A DNA stretch of 64,000 nucleotides from the NCBI GenBank assembly GCA_947471745.1, contig CANJKZ010000010.1, positions 1,583,501-1,647,500 on the forward strand. The letters are read 5' to 3'. The first letter of the stretch is position 1; every line of letters begins with the position of its first letter. The stretch is from Closterium sp. Naga37s-1. Lineage: Eukaryota > Streptophyta > Zygnematophyceae > Desmidiales > Closteriaceae. A program made the translations under genes and the position numbers. The notes under the pieces are model-generated. The model ran no database searches, had not been told where the DNA came from, and worked only from the letters and a program-made list of their open reading frames with translations. This document shows positions 1-9,839 of this stretch, piece by piece.

Positions 1-132
1 CATGGTTAACCTTTTACGTGGTTAACCTATCACGTGGGTAACCTATTGTTTAGTTCACCTATCTATTCTGTAGTTAACCTATTCTGTGGTGAACTTATTA
101 CGTGGTTAACCGATCATGTGAATAACATAGCC
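1..132. repeat. Degenerate 16-bp minisatellite
   Basis: Eight degenerate tandem units of 16 bp, one stretched to 20 bp at 49-68. The consensus is close to CGTGGTTAACCTATTA. Units start at 1, 17, 33, 49, 69, 85, 101 and 117. Joined units create CACGTG/ACGTGG motifs at some boundaries. The array may continue left of the window. Confidence 0.85.
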
Positions 133-273
133 ATTCTTGCATAACCATATATTGTCTCTCCTATCGATTTGCTCCTTCTTTCTGCATCTTGCTTTCAAAT
201 GCATCCGCTTCTTAGGGTCTTTCTTCCCTCCACTTTCATCCAGTCTACTGTTTCCTTACTCATGTCCACTTTT

Positions 274-627
274 CAGGATAAAAGCTTACTTTGCCTGAAC
301 GTTTCGTGGGTTGAGTGTGCATCGAGACGATGGCTGGCTGTGAAAAGGGAGGCAAATGAGCATAGCACGGCAGTTAGTGGGGTGTTTGCAGCAGTGAGAT
401 GGGAACTAGCCTCAGTGAAGGGGAAGGTTGCAGAAATTGAGGGGGAGGTGGCAGAGGTTAAGGGGGATGTTGCAGAAATCGAGGGGGATGTTGCAGAGGT
501 GAAGGGGGAGGTGGAAGAGGTGAAGGAGGAAGTGGCAGAGGTGAAGGAAAAGATGGCAGAAGTAAAGGGGGAGCTGGCAGCAGCAGTGATGGAGAAGAGG
601 TGGGTTGTGCAGAATGAGGTGAATGGG
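274..627 (+). CDS. Coiled-coil exon, probably of the LRR gene downstream
   Basis: One open frame with an uninterrupted run of about seven heptads (about 424-575) of the type VAEVKGE/VAEIEGD, with hydrophobic residues at a and d positions and charged residues between. That is a textbook parallel coiled coil. A plausible 3' splice site (ttttcag) precedes it at about 273, and a GT donor follows 627 (ggg|gtgagg). A shorter related segment (VKWELAQ versus VRWELAS) recurs in the exon at 1750, which suggests exon duplication within one gene. I do not recognise the protein; the role is unknown. The link to the LRR exons is inferred from order, strand and this similarity. Intron phases were not shown to agree. 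Confidence 0.5.
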
Positions 628-1749
628 GTGAGGCAATGGACGCTGACATTCATGTGATCCTACTTCTCTCACTACCTGTCGGCATTCTCGTGACCCCCAT
701 GCCCGAATGCACCATTTTTCTTCATCGCTTCTTCTCCTCCTGTGCACTCAGTGTGCAAATGTCTACCTGCCTCTGCAGCTGCCGCTTCCCCCTTCCTTCC
801 CCCCTTGCTGCCGCTTGTTCCACCCGTCCCTGATGTTGCTGCTTGTCCCCCCCCTCCCCCCGCCTGCATGCTGCCTTACATTCTTTCTACCATCTTGTTG
901 TTTCAATTGTCGTTCTTGCAAATCAAATTTCATGACTATGTGCTCCATCTGTCTCCTCATGTGCACTCAGTACAGCACCTGTCTCACATTTCCTGCCACC
1001 TCCCCCCTCCTTCCCCTGGTCCTGCTGCCCCCTTCCCTCGCACTTGCCCTGCCGCACCTCAATGTGCAGCCGCACGCCTTGCATAGTCATGCCTCGGAGG
1101 ACTGCAGTGGCCATGCTGCTGCTGGCTTTCCTCCTTGGCGCTGCCATCGTGTATTTTGGGTGAGGGGACGTGTTGGTAAGGTATGTCTAGGAACTACCTA
1201 TCAGATTTATTTGCTTAGAAACTGTAAACCCTAAATGGTGAGCGCTAGAGCTAAACGTGGCGGCGATTGGGTTGGGTTTTGGTTTGGTTTGCAGTTGTGG
1301 GTTGGGGAGTTGTCGGTATGGGTTGGGTGGGGCTGCCTTATACATTTGCCTTTGTGATTAAGATATGGGGCCGAGATTATGACCTGCAAACTTATAACAG
1401 ATTTATTTGGGTCAGCCCAAAAGTTTTTCTCCAAGCGTCCAGCGTCAGAACGTGCGTCTAGAGTGTTGGGGCAAGCAACTGGAGTTTTGACGCTTGACGC
1501 TTGATGTCAGAGCCTCAGAGCGACATGTCCAACATAGGTATGCCTTCACATCTGCACGTTCTCCCACACGGTTGACACTATCATCAGCATGTCTCAATCG
1601 TGAGGGCGTTCAACTTATTTCCACCTACGCCCCCCCTCTCAACTTACCCATCCTCCTATTGCCCCATTCTCATCTTCTCCCCCTAACCTTCTGTCTGCCC
1701 ATTCCATGTGTGCTGTCATGTGTGTGTTCCCACGTACTGGCATGTGCAG
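628..1749. other. Pyrimidine-rich non-coding stretch, probably intron
   Basis: No convincing coding frame. Long C/T-rich runs with few purines occupy 660-1060 and 1610-1710. At 1224-1232 there is AAACCCTAA, the plant telo-box motif, and 1268-1330 is rich in GGTTGGG/GGTTTGG. Nothing else is seen. Confidence 0.5.
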
Positions 1750-2547
1750 AAAGAATCCCGGGTCACAGATGGAGAGGGAAGTGGGAGCAGTGAAGTGGGA
1801 GCTGGCTCAACATAAGGGTGCAATCAAGGGGCTGAAGGATGCGATGAAGAAGATGCATGTTGAACTGCAAATCGCCAGAGTAGTGGCAGTCATAAGATTG
1901 CATGGGAGGTAAGCATATGTTCTAAAAGGCATCCATTGTCTCACAAGGCGTGCACTATTCAATTATTCTTTATCGTCCCTCCTTAATCTATTCCTCCCCT
2001 ATCCACTCCCGCCAGCGAATCAAGGCAGCATCACACGCGACCGATCTGAGCCTTGGAAATCTCAACGGCCTCTCAGACGGCATCCTTCACCATGTGGCTG
2101 AAATGACGCATCTGAAGAGCATCGACTTGCATTACGAACCAGGCTTCTTTTGGTGGATGTCGTCCTCAGGCTTCAGTGCAGAGGGCATCACGCACCTCTT
2201 CAGGCTGACACAGCTTGAGAAGCTAGACAGACAGTGCCTTAGAAGGTATTGGGTCCTTGACCAATCTGAGAAGCCTCTTTCTTGATCGAACCAAGGTGAC
2301 CGATGCTGGTCTGACATTCTTGACACGCCTTCCTTCGCTCAGAATCTTGAGCCTTACGGGATGCAAAGATGTGACGACTGCTGGCATGGTGTATCTGGAA
2401 AGGCTGACAGGGCTTCTGGGTCTTTGGCTGGATGGCACGGGAGTCACGGATGATGGGCTAAAGCAACTGGCTGGCCTCACCAACCTGAGACAACTCTTTC
2501 ATCCAGGTGGAAATTGGAGGCAGTTAGCTGGGTAGTTTGGCAGGGTG
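1750..2547 (+). pseudogene. Leucine-rich-repeat protein gene, 3' exons, probably broken
   Basis: An exon (about 1750-1908) encodes a helical, charged segment and ends at a good donor (gag|gtaagc). The next exon starts after gccag at about 2016 and encodes leucine-rich repeats (LSLGNLNGLSDG, THLKSIDLHY, THLFRLTQLEKLD). The repeats resume from about 2240 in another frame as LTNLRSLFLDRTKVTDAGL and continue to about 2505 (about four further units, LxxLxxLxLxxTxVTDxGL type). The change of frame near 2230-2236 is a one-base shift inside a repeat, so this is a pseudogene or a sequencing error. The fragment ends shortly before the LTR element at 2553, and no LRR coding resumes after 4604. LRR arrays of this kind normally bind proteins; substrate and role are unknown. 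Confidence 0.65.
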
Positions 2548-2552
2548 TGATG

Positions 2553-2780
2553 TGTCGAAATATATTTTATATCTTTTATAACTGCTTGTAGTTGTAGTGT
2601 AGGTATTATGTTTTGTAGGTCGTGCACCTTCTTTCCTTGCATGTTCTTTCCTATTTGTACCCTTGCTCAATATCGAATCATCCTCTTTGGCCAAACTTCC
2701 TTCGATCCTACCCTCGTTACTCTCGTCTCCTACCTTAGCTATGGCTCCTAAGTTCTGAGCGTATGCTAGCTGTTTTAACA
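2553..2780 (+). repeat. 5' LTR (228 bp)
   Basis: Begins TGTCG and ends AACA, directly followed by the primer-binding site at 2781. Matches 4372-4599 with one difference seen. Confidence 0.92.
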
Positions 2781-2797
2781 TGGTTTCAGAGCAACTA

Positions 2798-3337
2798 CCG
2801 TAATCACCCGGACAAAACACCCCCCCGTAATAGTACACCCCCGGGTAGCTTGTGCGGGGGGGGTGCTATAGCCGACCTCGTTTGTACTATACCCCCCCAT
2901 TTTGGGGTGATTCTCTATAACACCCCCCTTTTCTTACGAAACCCTATTATAGCTGTTATCGAGTCAGATTTTTTTCGGGAGGATATGACGAAAATCGCTT
3001 CCTGAATGAAATTTCGAGTGCACTTTCACTTCGAATCTACCGAGATTCCCTCCCTTCCACAATCTCGCTGTCGCCATGCTGGCGAATCTTCCGCTGCACG
3101 TGGCCCGAGAGGTGAAACTCATATTCTTGCCAAAACTCGAATTCTCGCCTCAACCTGTGATGTTAAAACGACTATTGAAACACCCAAATTGTCTAAATTT
3201 TTTTTTTCTTACACAAAAAATTGCCATATATAACCACCCGGGTATTATATAGGATTTTCCGTTGAGAGGACCCCCCCCCCCTTTTTTTCCCTGTGGTTAT
3301 CATAATACCCCCGGGTGTTATGTCCGGGTGATTACGG
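2798..3337. mobile_element. Nested MITE with TA target duplication
   Basis: Terminal inverted repeats begin CCGTAATCACCCGGACA at 2798 and end with the complement at 3337. They stay similar for about 27 bp (AAACACCC versus ATAACACCC). TA dinucleotides flank both ends (2796-2797 and 3338-3339), as in Tc1/mariner-type insertions. The element is 540 bp, has no transposase, and has long C and G runs just inside both ends. It lies a few bases after the primer-binding site of the LTR element, so it inserted into that element or was carried by it. Confidence 0.82.
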
Positions 3338-4036
3338 TAAGCTCATTGACCTACTTTTTCATGGGCCCACCACTAGCCATGGCGCTCCCCGTCGCGTTTC
3401 ACGTCGCCGCACCCGTCGCGCCCGTTGAGGCGCTCGTCAAAGCGCTCAGCCTGACGGCCGCGACGACCGCGAAGGCGAGCCCCGTACGGCGCCCCGCTTC
3501 CCGTCGTGCTGCTGCCCTGCTCCCCGCCGCGCTTCCCACAGCCGCGGGCGCCCTGCTTCTCGTCGCCGCGGGCGCCCTGCATCCCGTCTTCGCGGGCGCC
3601 CTGCTTCCCGTCGCCGCGGTGCCCTGCTTTCCGTCGCCGCGGCGCCCCACGTCCCGTCGCGCTCGGTTCCCTGGTTCCCGTCGCCGCAGCGTCTGCTGTG
3701 GGAGGAGGTGGCGAGGGGAAAAGGGAAGGGGGGGGCGTGGGTGGTTGACGCAGGTCCGCGCGCTGCTGCGTCACACCGCTATTCCGCCGCTCGCCTTCCC
3801 CTCCCTCTCCCTGTTGCGCGTGCAGCAGTGGAGGGGGTGGGGGTGGCGGGTGTGAGCAACCTGCTGCCGCCCCTCCTCCTCTCTCTCTCACTGCCGCACG
3901 TGCCGCTGTGGGGGGAGGGTGAGGGGGTGGCGGAAGGGTGCGGTTCCGGGTGGCGGCTGAACAAAGGGGTGAGGTTTAAGGGGGTGGCTGAAAGGGGGTG
4001 TGGTTTAGGGGTGTGGCTGAAAGGGGGTGTGGACTT

Positions 4037-4290
4037 GGGGGTTCGTAAGAGGGGTTCGCCGCGTGGCTCCCCCCACCTCCTCTCCTCATCCCCCTCTCAC
4101 CGCCCCTTTGTAAAACGGGGGTTCGTAAGAGGGGTTCGCCGCGTGGCTCCCCCCACCTCCTCTCCTCATCCCCCTCTCCCCCCCCCCCCCCCTTGGTAAA
4201 ACGGGGGTTCATAAGAGGGGTTCGCCGCGTGGCTCCCCCCCCCACCTCCTCTCCTCATCCCTCATTCACCTCCTCCTTGGTACTTCTCCC
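4037..4290. repeat. Three tandem ~80-86 bp repeats in the LTR element
   Basis: Three copies begin at a GGGGGTTCGTAAGAGG-type start near 4037, 4117 and 4203. Each continues through GTTCGCCGCGTGGCTCC into a CCTCCTCTCCTCATCC pyrimidine tract. They differ mainly in C-run length. They lie inside the non-autonomous LTR element, before its 3' LTR. Confidence 0.85.
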
Positions 4291-4371
4291 CTTCTTCCGC
4301 TGCGCACTCTGCATGGTGTACCCCTTCAGGGGGCGTAACTACACTTCTTCCTACAAGCAATTATGGGGGCG

Positions 4372-4599
4372 TGTCGAAATATATTTTATATCTTTTATAA
4401 CTGCTTGTAGTTGTAGTGTAGGTATTATGTTTTGTAGGTCGTGCACCTTCTTTCCTTGCATGTTCTTTCCTATTTGTACCCTTGCTCAATATTGAATCAT
4501 CCTCTTTGGCCAAACTTCCTTCGATCCTACCCTCGTTACTCTCGTCTCCTACCTTAGCTATGGCTCCTAAGTTCTGAGCGTATGCTAGCTGTTTTAACA
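4372..4599 (+). repeat. 3' LTR (228 bp)
   Basis: Preceded by a short purine tract (ATGGGGGCG) and followed by the TSD TGATG at 4600-4604. Confidence 0.92.
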
Positions 4600-4886
4600 T
4601 GATGCTGGAAGGGAACTGAGCTCGTTGAAGAGTTAGACTCTGGCTGTACGGAAAACATAGGAGAGGCGTGGAGGCATGCATGCGATTAGTTACTACCCAT
4701 CCACACTTTTCCCCACCCTGATACTTTGCTGAAATTCAAGAGATCCAGTCTGGTCGCTTAATGAGGTTCTTAATGGTGCTTGTGCAAGGCTGAATTTGCA
4801 TGCTGCATAGAGATCAGGTGCATGAGGGAAGGGATGAGTTCACAGAGCCTGTCTAATAATTGATGTTGATGGTACGGAGGTGAAAG

Positions 4887-6296
<1,410 letters not shown>

Positions 6297-7410
6297 CTAC
6301 TCTTCCTCCTCGTGGTCTCCCCCCACCTCCCCGCGCCCTTCCCCGCGCCTCTCCTTCCCTCTCCTCCCGCGTTCCCTCACTCCCCCATCCTCTCCTTCCG
6401 CCTTCCCACGCGTCGTCCCTCGCCCAGTGTCGTTTCCCGCGGCTCATCCCCACGAAGAACTGCCCGCTGAGAATCACGTCCGCGATCTACTTCGCGTTGC
6501 GCAGATCCTCCTCCGACGCCACGCCGTACCCGCTCATGTCGTCATCGTCGTCCTCGTTATTGGCCTCCGCGTTACTAACACACTCCGCGGTAATTACAGC
6601 CTCATTGGTACGACTACCCTGCTCGGTGTTGCCAAGGATTCTTTCTCTTGATCATCCGTCTTCCGCCGTCCCTCCCCCTGCCGCCCCCTCGCCGCCTGCC
6701 TCTTCCCGCACCCGAACACGTCGCTGTCTCGTCCGCATTTCCTGCTTCTCCCCGTCCGCTAAATCCACCCCTCCCCACGCCTCAACATTCCGATCCTCTT
6801 CCCGAACCTTATCCCAAACCCTTCCCCGTCCCTCCTCCCTTCTGTCATTGAAATTCCCTCTTATTTTTGCCTCCTCCCTCTCTGCTTCCGTCGCGTCATA
6901 GCTCACAGGAAACCCCCCACACTTTCCTCCCCGCCAGCCGCTCTCTCGCCCGACGGTCCAGATCTCTCCCCGGCAACCGGCGGTTCCGATCCAACGGCCG
7001 CGACGGCTCGAGAAGAGTGAAGAATTCAGGAAAGCACAGCAGACGAAGCGGAGAGCCCGTATCCATGAACAAGCGGCGTGCGGCTGTTGTGGTAATGATG
7101 ATGACAGATGCTAGGAGACACAGGCTGTGGTGACGAGCGAGTGGCGACTAATCGGATCAGCGCGGGGTTACGGTGACTACCTAAATCGCAGGGATGGATA
7201 CGGTGAGAACGATGAAGGTGGGGGAGGATGAGACGCGCTGGAATGACGGCGCGAAGGCGTATCTGCGAAAATGTTAGCGCGCAATGAATCGGTGGCGAAG
7301 GTGAGAGGTGTTCGCGAAGAGACGCGAGGCGGGGTCTTCCGCTGCGAGCGACGGCTATTGCGCGACGACGGATGTAAGGTGATCGAAAGGCATGGATCGC
7401 CATCTATACA
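6297..7410 (-). pseudogene. Duplicated 5' exon of the ERA GTPase gene
   Basis: Closely matches the first exon of the ERA gene at 11790-12923 on the same strand, including the start MAIH, the segment RRAIAVARSGRxRLASLREH, the acidic middle part and ILSGxFFxGMSRGKRHW. The copy stops before the G1 P-loop, so no GTPase domain is present. The frame is broken in several places: the N-terminal part ends about 7026, another piece covers 6906-6652, and the last piece 6477-6300 is open into the CT tract. It is a non-processed duplicate because upstream sequence was copied too. Confidence 0.8.
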
Positions 7411-8235
7411 ACGACGAGGCAAGTCGTCAGTCGTATCATCGCCTTGCGCCGTGACGACAAGCCGACGTGCTGATGACAGTCTAGCTGATCAATCTGATAG
7501 CTTCTGAGCAGAGTAGATGGAACTTGCTTGAGGCTGCCTTTCTCCTTTTGAACTTTTGGGATCAGGAATTTCTCAAGGATCTTCCAAGCCGAGTAGATTG
7601 AACTTGCTCGAGACTGCCTTTCTCCTGAGGAATTTCATTAGGTCGTTACCAGACCTAAATCAACGAAGCTTGTACCAATACCCAATAGCTCTCGTCACGT
7701 GAGCGAAATAGTGAGGTTCAGAAACACGAACACCTCGAGTGCGTAACAAGTGAATGCGCGAGAAAGTAGAGTCCGCCTAGAATTTGTACTCACGGGGAAT
7801 GGCGTGGTGCGTGATGGCCGACGATTGGCGATTCTGAAAGCGGTGCAAGGGAAGAGAGACAGGGAGATGAGTGGGACTGGGCAAGAGTTATTCTACTTGC
7901 TACAGCTTGTTCGGCAAACAACACATACCATAACGCCACCCAGGCTGCGGTGGGAGGTGGAGCATCTAAGTGAAGGCGAGGCACAGATTCAGTCGGCAAC
8001 TTGGGTAGAGGAGAAGAGGCGACGAGCATAGGTGATGAAACCTGGGGTGGAGAGAAAAGATAGGAATGGATGACAATGGGTGAAACGGGCATGAATTGGT
8101 GAGGCACGCATTGAACAATAGGCATATGCAAGCATTGTGAGGGCGAGCGAGCAGAGCAGGGTGACTGGAGAGGGTGAAGAAGATGCATTTTTAGTGTGGT
8201 GAGAGCAGTAGGCATATGCAAGCATTTTGAGTGAA
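7411..8235. repeat. Duplicated upstream flank of the ERA gene, with extra sequence
   Basis: 7920-8040 matches 13120-13235 (for example AGCATCTAAGTGAAGG versus AGCATCTGAGTGAAGG), so the ERA duplication extends into its upstream flank. About 7440-7890 has no counterpart at the parent locus and I see no gene in it. A local direct repeat AGGCATATGCAAGCATT occurs twice, at about 8118 and 8209. Confidence 0.65.
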
Positions 8236-8348
8236 GTGACGGCTCACGATATGCGCATTTTTTATCAGCGCAGCTGCTGATTTTCATGGTGATAACACGA
8301 TGCTGCTCTCCAATTGTAAAGATCTCGTTGAAGGCATGTCGATTTTGA

Positions 8349-8836
8349 ATGGACGCAGGCTACCAAACGTGGCGATTCATCATGGAGACAAACAAAGCGA
8401 CAAATGACCTTTACATCGCCCAGCTGGAGGAGACGACGCTGGAGGTGGCAGAGCATAAGACGTCGACGATCTATTGCAATCATGTACAACATATTCTTGC
8501 CAATCCACCGATGACCGGCGAAAACGATTCGATAATGTCATCTACCAAATGTCTGGCTCACATCGTCAACCTGGCGCTGCAGTCTGCAGTAGGTGTTGTG
8601 TCGTTGAAGCTCTTGAAGATGAAACTGCGAGACCTTGCTTCATGGGTGGGCATCTCGCCCAAGCGTTCGGCTGCTTGGATTGCGCACCATGTGACAAATA
8701 CAGTGCTGCCGGGCGGAACGCACAAGCTCGTCCAGGGAGCCCTTTGAACTGGGCATTGACACACGAGATAACGACGCGTTTCCTACTGGTGAAGCCCCTC
8801 TTGAACATGTTCATGATTTTTTACCAAACACAATAG
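8349..8836 (+). pseudogene. hAT-family transposase relic
   Basis: The 133-residue frame contains TKCLAHIVNLALQ, matching the CxxHxLNLxVQ signature of hAT transposases, and further on KLRDLASWVGISPKRSAAW, matching the conserved 'R-x-W-x-x-SpkR' region that follows. It is only a middle piece: no BED zinc finger, catalytic DDE ends or C-terminal dimerisation region is seen, and the frame ends at 8747. Possible weaker similarity continues to about 8836 in another frame. A plain DNA-transposon fossil. Confidence 0.65.
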
Positions 8837-8894
8837 CCTTGTTGTGGATTGTGTACAGCCAAATAATAACAAATGTTGAGGGTGTTGTATCCAG

Positions 8895-9575
8895 CTTACT
8901 ACCGACGACCGCCAGCCTTCCACGGCGCGGCCCGTGGCCTCCGTGGGCGGGCGGCCGCCGCACCACCGCCCCGCGCTGCATTGCACCCGACGGCCTTCCC
9001 GGGCGCTACCCCCGGCCTCCGCGAGCGGGCGGCCGCCGCGTCCCAGCCCCGCGCCGCTGCCTCGCCGCGCCACGCCACACCCGCTGGCCCTCCCCGGCGC
9101 GGCCCATGGCCTGTGCGGGTGGGCGGCCACTGCTTCTGGCCCCGCGCTTAGCCCAAGGGCCCTCCCCGGCGCGGCCCTCGGCCTCCGTGGGCGGGCGGCC
9201 GCCGTGCCTCCGCGCCGCGCCCGCGGGCCCTCTCTGGCGCAGCCCCAGCCTCCGCGGGCGGGCAGCCGCCGCGCCCCCGCCCCGCGCCCACCAGCCCTCC
9301 CCAGCGCGGCCCCCGGCCTCCGTCGGCGGGTGGCCGCGCCCACCTCGCGCTGAGCCCACGGGCCCTCCCCAGCGCAGCCCTCGGCCGCCCGCCCGCCGCA
9401 CCCCCGCCCCCACCCCCCACGCCCATCGGCCCTTCCCGGCGCGCCCCCTGACCTCCGCGGGCGGGCGACCACCGCGCCGCGCCCGCGCCCCGCCCGCGCC
9501 GCGCCCGCCGGCCCTTCCTGACGCGACCCCTGGCCGCCGCGGGCGGGCGGCTGCCGCGCCCCTGGTAGCCCCGCG
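8895..9575. repeat. GC-rich ~70-bp minisatellite
   Basis: About nine units spaced 65-97 bp, each carrying a GGGCGGGCGGCC-like core (near 8943, 9020, 9117, 9187, 9256, 9322, 9396, 9457 and 9540) followed by GCCGC and CCTCCCCGGCGCGGCC. It is extremely rich in G+C and CpG. Open frames of 60-270 codons cross it on both strands, but the composition (Pro/Arg/Ala/Gly only) shows they are by-products. Confidence 0.8.
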
Positions 9576-9640
9576 TCGATCCGATTAGTTGTCAACCGCC
9601 CATCACCGCAGCCTGCGCCGTCTAGCAGTGGTCATTGAGA
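9576..9640 (+). repeat. Small inverted fragment similar to ERA exon 1
   Basis: GATCCGATTAGTTGTCAAC followed by CATCACCGCAGC and CTAGCA matches, in inverse orientation, the ERA exon at about 12600-12680. I judge about three quarters of positions to agree over roughly 63 bp. It sits at the 3' side of the visible ERA gene, next to the GC-rich array. Confidence 0.45.
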
Positions 9641-9839
9641 AATCTCAAAAGTAGGAGGGGATGCTTGTGCACGTAACACGAGTAGACATCGGGTGCAAAC
9701 GAGAAATTAACAACGAGAGGTGGAAGGGAGAGTGGACAATTAGCCTCATGGCATAAGCAACACCCAAAGGCATGGCCCGACTCCATGGCATAGTAGCATG
9801 GCATGTGAGAGGTGAGGGCAGGGCAGGAGAAGCACGCAC

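Larger units (their letters stand above)
2553..4599 (+). mobile_element. Non-autonomous LTR retrotransposon (LARD/TRIM-like), whole
   Basis: Two 228-bp direct repeats beginning TGTCGAAATA and ending TTTTAACA flank a 1.6-kb interior with no retroelement coding. A TSD of TGATG lies at 2548-2552 and 4600-4604. The primer-binding site TGGTTTCAGAGC (2781-2792) fits initiator tRNA-Met, and a purine-rich ATGGGGGCG precedes the 3' LTR. I count one difference between the LTRs in 228 bp, so the insertion is young. After the primer site the interior shares GGGCCCACCAC and a GC-rich leader style with the copia element at 54077, hinting at a copia-lineage parent. The element looks structurally whole and must have moved with proteins supplied by another element. 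Confidence 0.9.

Noticed and set aside
1224-1330. Telomeric repeat remnant
   Set aside because: One AAACCCTAA and loose GGTTGGG runs only, with no tandem TTTAGGG array.
8783-9595. 270- and 249-codon frames on opposite strands
   Set aside because: Produced by the GC-rich minisatellite: only Gly, Ala, Arg and Pro, open on both strands, with no domain.
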